64,000 nucleotides of DNA. Origin: Burkholderia pyrrocinia (GTDB taxonomy: Bacteria; Pseudomonadota; Gammaproteobacteria; Burkholderiales; Burkholderiaceae). Shown here piece after piece: positions 52,511 to 64,000 of the stretch; the stretch's first letter is position 1; each line of letters begins with the position of its first letter. Where the stretch lies: assembly GCF_003330765.1 (NCBI RefSeq), contig NZ_CP024903.1:372001-436000 (forward strand), in the 5' to 3' direction. Under the pieces are notes generated by a model. That model had not been told where the DNA came from. It saw only the letters and a list, made by a program, of their open reading frames with translations, and made no database searches. The translations under genes were made by a program, and so were the position numbers.

Positions 52511-52958
52511 GGGGAGCGTTCCTTGAATCTCTAATAGCTTTTCGCCCGGGGGGCACGGGTCGGGCTACGGTATTGTGTGAGCGAGCGCAACAAGCGTGCC
52601 ATACGGCTAAACCCTAGCTCCATACGTTGTCTGGGTGTAAGGCCGATGCTGCACTGCACCGTATCCGGGACGCGCCGCACTTCGAACGGGCGACAAAGGC
52701 ACCGCCGAAGTGCGTGTCCATAGGTGAATAGCCTGCGCCGTTTTTGTCGGTCATCCCAAAAAGCACGACCGGACACTTGTATAAAACGGACGCGCATGGC
52801 GGAAAAGGCAAAGAACGCGTCTAAATTCATCAATCCGCCGAAAATCCGAACGACAAGAATAGAGCCGTTGGCAGCCTCGCACGGGAGCAGCAGGAAACCC
52901 AGGCAGGGCGGGCCCTGAGCTTCGGTTGCAGCCCTTTATTCTTCGTCACGGACGCACT
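52511..52958. other. 448-bp divergent control region of the glycine betaine catabolic cluster
   Basis: No gene seen. It separates gbdR (minus) from glyA (plus) and should contain GbdR sites and promoters. It has moderate AT content near 52780-52860. I could not define a GbdR box reliably by eye. Confidence 0.45.
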
Positions 52959-54233
<1,275 letters not shown>

Positions 54234-54264
54234 TCCGACCGACCCGACAAGACTGGAGCAACTC

Positions 54265-55236
<972 letters not shown>

Positions 55237-55373
55237 GCGTCGCGGCACACCGAACCCTAACGATTCAACACTAGAAAAAATCGGGACGTGCCCGCGCAAG
55301 CTGCGCGGGCGCGCGGACGATGTCGTGCCTGCGCCCGAGTCGCGCAGCCACTTTTCCTCACGGAGTCACCACG

Positions 55374-55907
55374 ATGCAACCGCAACTGCCGATCAACGTC
55401 GATCCCGATACCGGCGTCTGGACCACCGATGCACTGCCGATGCTGTACGTGCCGCGCCACTTCTTCACGAACAACCACGTCGCCGTCGAGGAAGCGCTCG
55501 GCGTCGAAGCGTATGCCGAGATTCTCTACAAGGCCGGCTACAAGTCCGCCTACCACTGGTGCGACAAGGAAGCGAAGCTGCACGGCCTGACCGGCATGGC
55601 CGTGTTCGAGCACTACCTGAAGCGCCTGTCGCAGCGCGGCTGGGGCCTGTTCTCGATCATCGAGGCCGATCCGGCCAGCGCGCGCGCAAAGATCGAGCTG
55701 CGCCACTCGTCGTTCGTGCTCCAGCAGCCCGGCAAGGAAGGCAAGCTCTGCTACATGTTTGCCGGCTGGTTCGCCGGCGCGATGGACTGGGTCAACGACA
55801 CGACGCCGGAAGGCAAGGGCGCGCCGCGCGCGCAATCGAAGGAAGTGCAGTGCGCGGCCGAGCACCACGATCACTGTGTTTTCGAAGTGTCGCCGATCGC
55901 GCACTGA
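55374..55907 (+). CDS. V4R-like (DUF5943-type) protein of the glycine betaine cluster
   Basis: 177-residue soluble protein with a C-terminal V4R-like domain (EVQCAAEHHDHCVFEV with the paired Cys 10 apart expected for that fold). It corresponds in position to the conserved small gene between the dipeptidase and dgcA in Pseudomonas. V4R domains bind small ligands or metal. No catalytic function is assigned. The start is the ATG at 55374, with a GGAG-type site upstream. Confidence 0.82.
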   Translation: MQPQLPINVDPDTGVWTTDALPMLYVPRHFFTNNHVAVEEALGVEAYAEILYKAGYKSAYHWCDKEAKLHGLTGMAVFEHYLKRLSQRGWGLFSIIEADPASARAKIELRHSSFVLQQPGKEGKLCYMFAGWFAGAMDWVNDTTPEGKGAPRAQSKEVQCAAEHHDHCVFEVSPIAH

Positions 55908-55967
55908 TGCACTGACACAGAACAACACCCGCAACACGAGACATTCGAACGCCAGAGGTCGCCAGCG

Positions 55968-58031
55968 ATGCGTTATCCCCACCTGTTCAAACCCATGCAG
56001 CTGAACCAGCTGACGCTGCGCAACCGGATCGTCAGCACCGCGCACGCCGAGGTGTATGCCGAGCCGGGCGGCCTGCCGGGCGACCGCTATATCCGCTACT
56101 ACGAAGAGAAGGCGAAGGGTGGCGTCGGCCTGGCCATTTGCGGCGGATCGAGCCCGGTGTCGATCGACAGCCCGCAGGGCTGGTGGAAATCGGTGAACCT
56201 GTCGACCGACAAGATCATCGATCCGCTCACGCGGCTGGCCGACACGATGCACAAGCACGGCGCCAAGATCATGATCCAGGCGACGCACATGGGCCGCCGT
56301 TCGTCGTTCCACGGCGAACACTGGCCGCACCTGATGTCGCCGTCGGGCGTGCGCGAACCGGTGCACCGCGGCAACGCGAAGATCATCGAGATCGAGGAAA
56401 TCCGCCGCATCATCGGCGATTTCGCGGCGGCCGCGAAGCGCGTGAAGGCCGCCGGCATGGACGGCATCGAAATCTCGGCGGCCCACCAGCACCTGATCGA
56501 TCAGTTCTGGAGCCAGCGTTCGAACCATCGCACCGACGAATGGGGCGGCAGTCTCGAGAACCGCCTGCGCTTCGGCATCGAAGTGCTGACGGCGGTGCGC
56601 GAGGCGGTCGGCAAGGATTTCTGCGTCGGCCTGCGCATGTGCGGCGACGAATTCCACGAGGACGGCCTCGATCACGAAGCGCTGAAGGAAATCGCGCAGG
56701 CGATGTCGGAGACGGGCCTGATCGACTACCTGAGCGTGGTCGGGTCGGGCGGCGATACGCACAACACGATCGCCAACTGCATGCCGCCGATGGCGTTGCC
56801 GCCGGAGCCGTTCGTGCACCTCGCGGCCGGCATCAAGTCGGTGGTGAAGATTCCCGTGATGCACGCGCAGAGCATCCGCGATGCGGGCCAGGCCGAGCGC
56901 TTGCTCGCCACCGGCATGATTGACCTGGTCGGCATGACGCGCGCGCAGATCGCCGATCCGCACATGGTGATCAAGATCCGCGACGGCCGCGAGGACGAAA
57001 TCAAGCAGTGCGTCGGCGCGAACTACTGCATCGACCGCCAGTACAACGGTCTCGATGTGCTGTGCATCCAGAACGCGGCCACCTCGCGCGAATCGACCAT
57101 GCCGCACATCGTCGAGAAGTCGCGCGGCCCGAAGCGCAAGGTGGTGGTGGTGGGCGCCGGCCCGGCAGGCCTCGAGGCGGCACGCGTGGCGAAGCTGCGC
57201 GGCCACGACGTGGTGCTGTTCGAGAAGAACGCGGAAGTGGGCGGGCAGGTGATGATCGCCGCGAAGGCGCCGCAGCGCGAACAGATGTCGGGGATCATCC
57301 GCTGGTTCGACATGGAAACCAAGCGCCTGGGCGTCGACCGCCGCCTCGGCGTGGCCGCCGACGAGAAGATGATCATGGCCGAGAAGCCGGACATCGTCGT
57401 GCTCGCGACGGGCGGCTCGAGCTTCACGTGGCAGGTGCCGGGCTGGGGCGTGGCCGATGGGCTGGCCGTCAGCTCGTGGGACATCCTGACCGGCAAGGTC
57501 GAGCCGAAGCAGAACGTGCTGCTGTTCGACGGCGTGAGCACCCATGCGGGCGCGGGCGTGGCCGACTTCATGGCGAGCCGCGGCTCGAAGGTCGAGGTCG
57601 TGACGCCCGACGTGAAGGTGGCCGACGATTGCGGCGGCACGACGTTCCCGATCTTCTATCGCCGCCTGTACGCGTTTGGCGTGATCCCGACGCCGAACAC
57701 CATGCTCGACCGCGTCTATGAAGAAGACGGCAAGACGATCGCCGTGCTGCGCAACGAGTACACGGAAGAACTGGAGGAGCGCGCGGTCGACCAGGTGGTG
57801 ATCGAGAACGGTTCGTCGCCGAACGACGAGCTGTACTGGAAGCTCAAGCCGGAATCGCTGAACCGCGGCCAGATCGATCCGCACACGCTGTTTGCGGCCG
57901 AGCCGCAGCCGTGCCTGTCGGAGGAGCTCGGCAACGGCCGCTTCCTGCTGTTCCGTGTCGGCGACTGCATCTCGATGCACAACGTCCACGGCGCGATCTA
58001 CGACTCGCTGCGTCTCGTGAAGGATTTCTAA
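55968..58031 (+). CDS. dgcA: Dimethylglycine catabolism flavoprotein DgcA
   Basis: 687-residue NADH:flavin oxidoreductase of the trimethylamine-dehydrogenase/2,4-dienoyl-CoA-reductase type. FMN-binding TIM barrel about 1-340, a short cysteine motif, then an FAD/NAD(P)-type region starting at VVVVGAGPAGLEAARVAKL (about 388). With DgcB it removes a methyl group from dimethylglycine to give sarcosine. The Fe-S motif is Cys348-X2-Ala351-X2-Cys354-X11-Cys366, i.e. the second Cys of the usual four is Ala. Same operon as dgcB, with 2 bp between them. Confidence 0.92.
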   Translation: MRYPHLFKPMQLNQLTLRNRIVSTAHAEVYAEPGGLPGDRYIRYYEEKAKGGVGLAICGGSSPVSIDSPQGWWKSVNLSTDKIIDPLTRLADTMHKHGAKIMIQATHMGRRSSFHGEHWPHLMSPSGVREPVHRGNAKIIEIEEIRRIIGDFAAAAKRVKAAGMDGIEISAAHQHLIDQFWSQRSNHRTDEWGGSLENRLRFGIEVLTAVREAVGKDFCVGLRMCGDEFHEDGLDHEALKEIAQAMSETGLIDYLSVVGSGGDTHNTIANCMPPMALPPEPFVHLAAGIKSVVKIPVMHAQSIRDAGQAERLLATGMIDLVGMTRAQIADPHMVIKIRDGREDEIKQCVGANYCIDRQYNGLDVLCIQNAATSRESTMPHIVEKSRGPKRKVVVVGAGPAGLEAARVAKLRGHDVVLFEKNAEVGGQVMIAAKAPQREQMSGIIRWFDMETKRLGVDRRLGVAADEKMIMAEKPDIVVLATGGSSFTWQVPGWGVADGLAVSSWDILTGKVEPKQNVLLFDGVSTHAGAGVADFMASRGSKVEVVTPDVKVADDCGGTTFPIFYRRLYAFGVIPTPNTMLDRVYEEDGKTIAVLRNEYTEELEERAVDQVVIENGSSPNDELYWKLKPESLNRGQIDPHTLFAAEPQPCLSEELGNGRFLLFRVGDCISMHNVHGAIYDSLRLVKDF

Positions 58032-58033
58032 AG

Positions 58034-59959
58034 ATGAATCCGTCCTTCCTCATTACCGCGCTGCTGTGGCTGTCGGTGGCGGGGCTCGCGTTCGCGGTCG
58101 CGAAGCGCTCGTCCTACTGGCGTCTCGGCCGGGCCACGGCGCCCGGCTCGTTCGGCGTCGCGAACCTGTTCGCGATTCCGAAGCGTTACTTCGTCGACCT
58201 GCACCACGTGGTCGCCCGCGATCCGTACATCGCGAAGACGCACGTCGCGACCGCCGGCGGCGCGATCGGCGCGCTCGCGCTGGTGTTCGTCAACTACGGC
58301 CTCGCGATCTACTCGCCGTGGCTCGACAAGCTGATTTTCCTCGCGGCGCTCGCGATGCTGGTCGGTGTGGTGTTCGTGTGGCGCCGGCGCGCGGCGAAGG
58401 ACGTGCCCGCCCGCCTGTCGCGCGGCCCGTGGAACACGCTGCCCTGGCTGCTCGGTTCGTTCGCGCTCGGCCTCGTGCTGTTCATGCTGGTGCCTGCCGG
58501 CGCGATGTCGGGTGCGTTCGCGGTGCTCTGCGCGCTGCTGATCGGCGTCGGCGCGTTCACGATGACGGTTGGCGCCGCGAAGGGCGGCCCGATGAAGCAT
58601 GCGATCGCCGGCCTGCTGCACCTCGCGTTCCACCCGCGCCAGGAGCGCTTCGCGGCCACGCGCGAATCGTTCACCGGCAACGGCACGGCCACGCCGCCGA
58701 CCGCGCTGAAGCTGCCGGACATCGAGCAGCAGGAATACGGCGTCGCGAAGCCGGTCGAATTCCGCTGGAACCAGCTGCTGAGCTTCGACGCATGCGTGCA
58801 GTGCGGCAAGTGCGAAGCCGCGTGCCCCGCGTTCGCGTCGGGCCAGCCGCTGAACCCGAAGAAGCTGATCCAGGATCTCGTCGTCGGGATGGCCGGCGGC
58901 ACCGATGCGGCATACGCGGGCAGCCCGTCGCCGGGCATCGCGGTCGGCCAGCATCGCGGCGAGCCGAACGGCCCGATCGTGTCGGGCCTGATCGAAGCGC
59001 AGACACTGTGGTCGTGCACGACCTGCCGCGCGTGCGTGCAGGAATGCCCGATGCTGATCGAGCATGTGGACGCGATCGTCGACATGCGCCGCAACCAGAC
59101 CCTCGTGCATGGCACGGTGCCCGGCAAAGGCCAGGAAGTGCTCGCGAACCTGCGTGAGACGGGCACGATGGGCGGCTACGACACGGCCGCGCGCTACGAC
59201 TGGTCGGTCGACCTGAGCGCGCCCGTCGCGCAGCCGGGCAAGCCGGTCGACGTGCTGTTCGTCGCGGGCGAAGGCGCGTTCGACATGCGCTACCAGCGTA
59301 CGCTGCGCGCGTTCGTCCAGGTGCTGAACAAGGCCGGCGTCGACTATGCGGTGCTCGGCTCGACCGAGACCGACACGGGCGACGTCGCGCGCCGGCTCGG
59401 CGACGAGGCGACCTTTCAGCAGATGGCGAAACGCCTGATCGGCACGCTCGGCTCGCTGTCGTACCAGCAGATCGTGACGGCTGACCCGCACGTGATGCAC
59501 AGCCTGCGCAACGAATACCGTGCGCTCGGGCTGCGTGTGACGGTCAAGCACCATACGACCTATCTGGCCGAACTGGCCGAGAGCGGCAAGATCGCGCCGA
59601 AGGCCGTGGACGCGCTGCGCGAGAAGCGCACCACGTATCACGACCCGTGCTACCTCGGCCGCTACAACGGCGAGACGGAAGCGCCGCGCAAGCTGCTGAA
59701 GGCGATTGGCATCCAGGTGGTCGAGATGGAACGCAACGGGATGCGCGGCCGCTGCTGCGGCGGTGGCGGCGGTGCGCCGCTGACGGACATCCCGGGCAAG
59801 CAGCGCATTCCCGACATCCGCATCGCCGATGCACGCACGATCGGCGCGGACGTGGTCGCGGTTGCGTGCCCGAACTGCACGGCAATGCTCGAAGGCGTCG
59901 TGGGCCCGCGCCCCGACGTGCTCGACGTGGCCGAACTCGTCGCCGCCTCGCTGGAGTGA
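58034..59959 (+). CDS. dgcB: Dimethylglycine catabolism Fe-S membrane protein DgcB
   Basis: 641-residue protein. N-terminal membrane part with about five hydrophobic segments (to about 210), then two 4Fe-4S clusters (ACVQCGKCEAACP with Cys254, 257, 260, 264, and CTTCRACVQECP near 330-341), then a heterodisulfide-reductase-like CCG domain (HDPCYLGRYNG; RCCGGGGG). It probably passes electrons from DgcA, via the ETF-like pair downstream or directly, into the respiratory chain. Starts 2 bp after dgcA. Confidence 0.92.
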   Translation: MNPSFLITALLWLSVAGLAFAVAKRSSYWRLGRATAPGSFGVANLFAIPKRYFVDLHHVVARDPYIAKTHVATAGGAIGALALVFVNYGLAIYSPWLDKLIFLAALAMLVGVVFVWRRRAAKDVPARLSRGPWNTLPWLLGSFALGLVLFMLVPAGAMSGAFAVLCALLIGVGAFTMTVGAAKGGPMKHAIAGLLHLAFHPRQERFAATRESFTGNGTATPPTALKLPDIEQQEYGVAKPVEFRWNQLLSFDACVQCGKCEAACPAFASGQPLNPKKLIQDLVVGMAGGTDAAYAGSPSPGIAVGQHRGEPNGPIVSGLIEAQTLWSCTTCRACVQECPMLIEHVDAIVDMRRNQTLVHGTVPGKGQEVLANLRETGTMGGYDTAARYDWSVDLSAPVAQPGKPVDVLFVAGEGAFDMRYQRTLRAFVQVLNKAGVDYAVLGSTETDTGDVARRLGDEATFQQMAKRLIGTLGSLSYQQIVTADPHVMHSLRNEYRALGLRVTVKHHTTYLAELAESGKIAPKAVDALREKRTTYHDPCYLGRYNGETEAPRKLLKAIGIQVVEMERNGMRGRCCGGGGGAPLTDIPGKQRIPDIRIADARTIGADVVAVACPNCTAMLEGVVGPRPDVLDVAELVAASLE

Positions 59960-59963
59960 ATCG

Positions 59964-61133
59964 ATGAATACGATCAAACGAATCGATCCGCGCCGGCCGT
60001 TCATCATCACGGCCGCGGGCCTGAAGCGCATCACGCTCGGCGAGGAAGGCAGCGCCGATGCGAGCGCCGTGCACGGGGCCGCGCACGGTCATGCGGCCGC
60101 GGCCGCGAAGCCGCGCCGCGCGCTGCAGGATCCGAAGCACGTGATGCTGGTGGTCGCGCACGGCGAACGCGGCGCGCTCGACGACCATGCGCGGCAGGCG
60201 ATCGCCGCCGCCGCGCTGCTCGCCGACGACCAAACCGAAGTCGCGCTGCTCGCGTTCGGCGAACTGAAGGACGACGTGGCCGAACTCGGCGTCGACAAGC
60301 TGATTGAACTCGCCGGTTTCGATCGCCGCGCATTCGATCCCGAAAGCGAACTGCAAGTATTGCAGGCGTGTGTCGCGGCACTCGCGCCGAAGCGAGTGTT
60401 CGTGCCCGACAACGCGACGGGCGACGGCGATCTCGGCCGGCGCTACGCGGCGGCGGCCGGCGCGAGCGTCGCGACGAACGTGGTCGAGATCGACGCGAAG
60501 CATGTCGGCGCGTATGCGCAGGCCGGGCGCGCGTTCGCGACGCGCGGGCTGCCCGACGTGATCCTGCTCGCGCAGAACGCGGTCGACGCGAAGCTGCCGT
60601 TCGTCGGCGCGGGCGAACGCCTGGCCGCCGACTTCATCCGCCCGGCTGGCGAAGCCGCGCAACCGTACCGCGATCTCGGCCTCGACGAAATCGATGCGGC
60701 CCAGGTCGCACTCGAGGAAGCCGACTTCATCGTGTCGGCCGGCAACGGCGTGGCCGACATCGGCGCGTTCGAGCGGCTGGCCGGCGCCTTCGGCGCGGCG
60801 ATCGGCGCGAGCCGCGTCGCGGTCGACAACGGCCACTTCACGCGCGACAAGCAGGTCGGTGCAACCGGCAAGACGGTCGAGGCGAGCGTGTACATCGCGT
60901 TCGGCATCTCGGGCGCGGTGCAGCATCTGCAGGGGATCAAGGACTGCCGCCATGTGATCGCGGTGAACCTCGACGGCAGTGCGCCGATCGCGAAGCGCGC
61001 GAACCTGACGGTGGTGGGCGACGCACAGGCGACGATCGCCGCGCTGATCGAACAGGTGCAGGCCGCGCGTGTCGCGCGCGGAGAATCGCCGACCGCGGTC
61101 GGCAACCGTGAACCGGAAGGAGTCGCCGCATGA
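59964..61133 (+). CDS. etfA: Electron transfer flavoprotein alpha subunit of the betaine cluster
   Basis: 389-residue ETF-alpha. C-terminal FAD-binding region is conserved (GATGKTVEASVYIAFGISGAVQHL and NLDGSAPIAKRANLTVVGD). An unusual Ala/His-rich insert (about residues 35-52) lies near the N-terminus. With the next gene it forms a heterodimer that carries electrons from the demethylases. Begins 4 nt after dgcB; overlaps etfB by 4 nt. Confidence 0.9.
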   Translation: MNTIKRIDPRRPFIITAAGLKRITLGEEGSADASAVHGAAHGHAAAAAKPRRALQDPKHVMLVVAHGERGALDDHARQAIAAAALLADDQTEVALLAFGELKDDVAELGVDKLIELAGFDRRAFDPESELQVLQACVAALAPKRVFVPDNATGDGDLGRRYAAAAGASVATNVVEIDAKHVGAYAQAGRAFATRGLPDVILLAQNAVDAKLPFVGAGERLAADFIRPAGEAAQPYRDLGLDEIDAAQVALEEADFIVSAGNGVADIGAFERLAGAFGAAIGASRVAVDNGHFTRDKQVGATGKTVEASVYIAFGISGAVQHLQGIKDCRHVIAVNLDGSAPIAKRANLTVVGDAQATIAALIEQVQAARVARGESPTAVGNREPEGVAA

Positions 61134-61915
61134 ACGCCCCCCGCCAGTTGCAACGCATCGCGGTGCTCGTGTCCGTCGGCAGGCACCCCGTCAGCGGCGT
61201 CGCGCGCTATAGCCGCAACGACGCTGCCGCGCTCGAAACCGGCCGTCAGCTCGCGGAACGGCATCGCGCGCAGCTCGACGTGATCCATGCAGGCGACCCC
61301 GCGAATGCGGCGCTTGCCGACTATCTCGCGCTCGGCGCGCGGGAGGTCGAGGTGCTGGCCTGCCGCGACGGCGACGATGCCGTGCGCGCGCTCGCCGCGC
61401 GCGTCGAAGGCTACGACCTCGTGCTGACCGGCACGCGCGCCGAGGGCGCGTACGACACCGGGATGCTGCCGTATCGCGTCGCCGCTACGCTCGGCTATCC
61501 GCTCGTCGGCTCGGCCGTCGACGTGACGATCGACGGCGGCCGCGCGGCGGTCAGGCAATTTTTGCCGAAAGGCTTGCGGCGGCGCGTCGACGCGGCGCTG
61601 CCGGCCGTCGTTGCCGTCCATCCGCTCGCGAATGTGGAGCCGCGCTACGCGTATGCGCGGCTGCGTGCCGGTGCGATCCGGCCGTCACTCGCGGCGGCCG
61701 GCGCGGATGCCGACGCGGCCGCGTGGCAGGTCGGCCCGGTCGAGCGTAAACCCGTAAAGCTGGTCGCCGCGGAGAAGCGTTCCGGGCATGCCCGGATGCT
61801 GTCCGCGACGACGACCGAAAGCCGTGGCGGCAACGTCGTAAATGAAGGGAGTTCAGTCGAAAAAGCACAAGTGATCCTCGCGTATTTGCGCGAGCATCAG
61901 CTCATCGACTACTGA
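61130..61915 (+). CDS. etfB: Electron transfer flavoprotein beta subunit of the betaine cluster
   Basis: 261-residue ETF-beta. It has the YDLVLTGTRAEGAYDTGMLPYRVAATLGYPLVGS segment of the family (about 100-133) and RRRVDAALPAVVAVH near 150. More divergent than housekeeping ETF-beta, as expected for a pathway-specific pair. Begins inside the stop of etfA (ATGA). Confidence 0.9.
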   Translation: MNAPRQLQRIAVLVSVGRHPVSGVARYSRNDAAALETGRQLAERHRAQLDVIHAGDPANAALADYLALGAREVEVLACRDGDDAVRALAARVEGYDLVLTGTRAEGAYDTGMLPYRVAATLGYPLVGSAVDVTIDGGRAAVRQFLPKGLRRRVDAALPAVVAVHPLANVEPRYAYARLRAGAIRPSLAAAGADADAAAWQVGPVERKPVKLVAAEKRSGHARMLSATTTESRGGNVVNEGSSVEKAQVILAYLREHQLIDY

Positions 61916-61967
61916 CTTTGATGCCTGTCGGCAAGAACCCATGGATGCAAGGAATCCGGAGCAAACG

Positions 61968-63209
61968 ATGAAAGTATCGGCAGACATTCGCGCATTGATC
62001 GAACGACGCAAGGAAGGGCACAGCCTCGACGCGCCGTTCTATACGAGCGAGGACATCTTCGCGCTCGACATGGAGGCAATTTTCCGCCAGCACTGGATCC
62101 AGGTGGCGATCGAGCCGGACATTCCGGAGCCGGGCGACTACGTGACCGTGGAACTGGGGAACGATTCGATCCTGATCGTGCGCGACGACGACATGGCGAT
62201 CCGCGCGTTCCACAACGTGTGTCGTCACCGCGGCGCGCGCCTGTGCAACGAGGACAAAGGCTCGGTCGGCAACATCGTGTGTCCGTACCACAGCTGGACG
62301 TACAACCTGACGGGCCAGCTGATGTTCGCCGAGCACATGGGCGAGAAGTTCGACCGCTGCAAGCACAGCCTGAAGTCGGTGCACGTCGAGAATCTCGCGG
62401 GCCTGATCTTCGTCTGCCTTGCCGACGAGCCGCCGGTCGACTTCGCGAAGATGCGCGCCGAGATGGAGCCGTACCTGTTGCCGCACGACCTGCCGAGCAC
62501 GAAGATCGCCGCACAGATCGACATCATCGAGGAAGGCAACTGGAAGCTCACGATGGAGAACAACCGCGAGTGCTATCACTGCGTCGCGAACCATCCGGAG
62601 CTGACGATCTCGCTGTACGAATACGGCTTCGGCTACCAGCGTTCCGATGCGAATGCCGAAGGCATGGACGCGTTTGCGGAGACGTGCGTCAAGCGCGGGA
62701 AGGAGTGGGCCGAGATGGGCCTGCCGTCCGCCGAGATCGAGAAGTTGCTCGACGTGACCGGTTTCCGCACGCAGCGCCTGCCGCTCGACCGCAGCGGCGA
62801 ATCGCAGACGCTCGACGCGAAGGTCGCATCGAAGAAGCTGCTCGGCGGGTTCAACCAGGCCGACCTCGGCGGGCTGTCGTTCTGGACGCAGCCGAACTCG
62901 TGGCACCACTTCATGAGCGATCACATCGTGACGTTCTCGGTGATCCCGCTGTCGGCCGGCAAGACGCTCGTGCGCACGAAGTGGCTCGTGCACAAGGACG
63001 CGAAGGAAGGCATCGACTACGACGTGAAGAACCTCACGGCCGTATGGAACGCAACCAACGACCAGGATCGCGCGCTCGTCGAATTCTCGCAGCGCGGTGC
63101 GACCAGCAGCGCGTACGAGCCGGGCCCGTATTCGCCGTTCACGGAAGGTCTGGTTGAAAAATTCTCGTCCTGGTACATCGGCCGGCTCGCCGAAAAAACC
63201 GGCGAATAG
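61968..63209 (+). CDS. gbcA: Glycine betaine monooxygenase, Rieske oxygenase subunit GbcA
   Basis: 413-residue Rieske non-haem iron oxygenase that demethylates glycine betaine to dimethylglycine and formaldehyde. Rieske cluster Cys85-X-His87 (CRHRGARLC) and Cys105-X2-His108 (CPYHSW). Mononuclear iron ligands His204 and His209 (ECYHCVANH), with Asp near 345. The ATG at 61968 follows GGAATCCGGAG; an ATG at 61941 is possible but less well placed. GbcB encoded next supplies electrons. Confidence 0.94.
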   Translation: MKVSADIRALIERRKEGHSLDAPFYTSEDIFALDMEAIFRQHWIQVAIEPDIPEPGDYVTVELGNDSILIVRDDDMAIRAFHNVCRHRGARLCNEDKGSVGNIVCPYHSWTYNLTGQLMFAEHMGEKFDRCKHSLKSVHVENLAGLIFVCLADEPPVDFAKMRAEMEPYLLPHDLPSTKIAAQIDIIEEGNWKLTMENNRECYHCVANHPELTISLYEYGFGYQRSDANAEGMDAFAETCVKRGKEWAEMGLPSAEIEKLLDVTGFRTQRLPLDRSGESQTLDAKVASKKLLGGFNQADLGGLSFWTQPNSWHHFMSDHIVTFSVIPLSAGKTLVRTKWLVHKDAKEGIDYDVKNLTAVWNATNDQDRALVEFSQRGATSSAYEPGPYSPFTEGLVEKFSSWYIGRLAEKTGE

Positions 63210-63238
63210 TATCCAGCAGCGAATTAGCGGAGCAAGAC

Positions 63239-64000
63239 ATGATGCGAGATGCGGCCAATTTCGAGCCGACGGACAGCCGGGTGACGCGCCCGGCGTTCTG
63301 GAACGCCCTTCCCGAGCGCTGGACGAGCGACGTCGAGGAAACGCTGGTGTGCTGCCAGGTGCGGCAGGAAACGCACGACGTGAAGAGCTTCTTCTTTCGT
63401 TCGCCGCAGGGCCGCGCGTTCTCGTTCGAGCCCGGGCAGTTCCTTACGCTCGAGCTCGACATCGACGGCGAGACGATCAACCGTTGCTACACGATCTCGT
63501 CGTCGCCCGCACGGCCGCATACGGTGTCGATCACGGTCAAGCGCGTGCCGGGCGGCAAGGTGTCGAACTGGCTGCACGACAACCTGCAACCGGGCGCGCC
63601 GGTGCGCGTGCTCGGCCCGGCCGGCGAATTCACGTGCGCGCGGCATCCGGCGCGCAAGTACCTGTTCCTGTCGGCCGGTTCGGGCGTCACGCCGCTGATG
63701 TCGATGAGCCGCGCGCACCATGATCTCGCCGAGGATCGCGACATCCTGTTCGTGCACAGCGCGCGCACACCCGACGACATCATCTTCGCGCGCGAGCTCG
63801 ACCTGATCGCGTCGAATCATACGAATTTCCGCACGTCGTTCGTCGTCGAGCGCGTGGGCGCACGCACGAACTGGCCGGGCGTCACGGGCTTCCTGACGCT
63901 GCCGCTGCTGAAGCTGATCGCGCCGGATTTCATGGAACGCGAGATCTTCACGTGCGGCCCCGCGCCGTACATGAAGGCCGTGCGCGACCTGCTCGACGAA
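63239..64000 (+). CDS. gbcB: Glycine betaine monooxygenase reductase GbcB (3' end cut by window)
   Basis: The first 254 residues of a ferredoxin-NADP reductase-type protein. FAD-binding motif NRCYTISS (about residues 82-89) and NAD-binding motif SAGSGVTPLMSMSR (about 145-158) are visible, with a TCGPAPYM segment at the end. The C-terminal 2Fe-2S ferredoxin domain would lie beyond the window. It follows gbcA by 29 bp with a GGAG ribosome binding site. It passes NAD(P)H electrons to the GbcA Rieske centre. Confidence 0.93.
   Translation, partial: MMRDAANFEPTDSRVTRPAFWNALPERWTSDVEETLVCCQVRQETHDVKSFFFRSPQGRAFSFEPGQFLTLELDIDGETINRCYTISSSPARPHTVSITVKRVPGGKVSNWLHDNLQPGAPVRVLGPAGEFTCARHPARKYLFLSAGSGVTPLMSMSRAHHDLAEDRDILFVHSARTPDDIIFARELDLIASNHTNFRTSFVVERVGARTNWPGVTGFLTLPLLKLIAPDFMEREIFTCGPAPYMKAVRDLLDE

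Noticed and set aside
55257..57989. A 910-codon minus-strand open frame opposite the V4R-like gene and dgcA.
   Set aside because: It is the antisense shadow of high-GC genes: Arg, His and Ala dominate and no domain is visible, while the plus strand encodes clear conserved proteins.

Overview
The window is about 64 kb of high-GC DNA with the gene content and codon use of a Burkholderia, most likely the cepacia complex and a secondary chromosome. This is judged from family recognition only: tandem Burkholderia-type lipoproteins, a Burkholderia-style rhamnolipid cluster, betIBA and a gbc/dgc glycine-betaine cluster. No rRNA, tRNA, CRISPR array or complete insertion sequence was seen. The first and last genes are cut by the window edges.

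Region 1 (1-15 kb) is a mosaic of small metabolic and accessory units. It holds the end of a DEAD-box RNA helicase, a divergent pair formed by a small helix-turn-helix protein (probably leaderless) and an unrecognised 299-residue protein, and a 223-bp inverted-repeat element flanked by TA. It continues with an aldo/keto reductase, a CMD-family protein and a LysR regulator on one strand, a secreted esterase, an alpha/beta hydrolase coupled to a DinB-family protein behind a 20-bp perfect inverted repeat, a YciI protein, a metallo-hydrolase-fold protein with flavodiiron-type metal ligands, an MFS transporter, a two-gene ABC exporter and a cupin.

Region 2 (15-24 kb) is an envelope region. It has two paralogous exported lipoproteins, an OmpW-like porin and a small secreted PraA/PraB-like protein, then an unknown protein, then a three-gene operon of a MurG/MGDG-synthase-type glycosyltransferase, a membrane protein and a periplasmic CX5R phosphatase.

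Region 3 (24-31.8 kb) is a type VI secretion cargo module: VgrG, a Tle3-type lipase effector, its lipoprotein immunity protein, a truncated second lipoprotein, PAAR and two membrane proteins. It is bounded by two copies of the last 77 bp of betA, only one of which belongs to the intact gene. This suggests insertion by recombination next to betA.

Region 4 (31.8-64 kb) is dominated by quaternary-amine metabolism. betIBA (minus strand) makes glycine betaine from choline. From 51.5 kb onward a gbdR-type regulator, glyA, a divergent dipeptidase-family gene, a V4R-like protein, dgcA, dgcB, two electron-transfer flavoprotein genes, gbcA and the start of gbcB take glycine betaine through dimethylglycine toward sarcosine, glycine and serine. 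Between them lie a complete rhamnolipid synthesis and export operon (rhlA, an ICMT-like methyltransferase, rhlB, MFS, rhlC, outer-membrane lipoprotein, membrane fusion protein) and fdhA, a glutathione-independent formaldehyde dehydrogenase that could clear formaldehyde released by demethylation. A zinc-ribbon membrane protein, a class I aldolase, a MocR-type regulator and an exported propeller/discoidin protein fill the rest.
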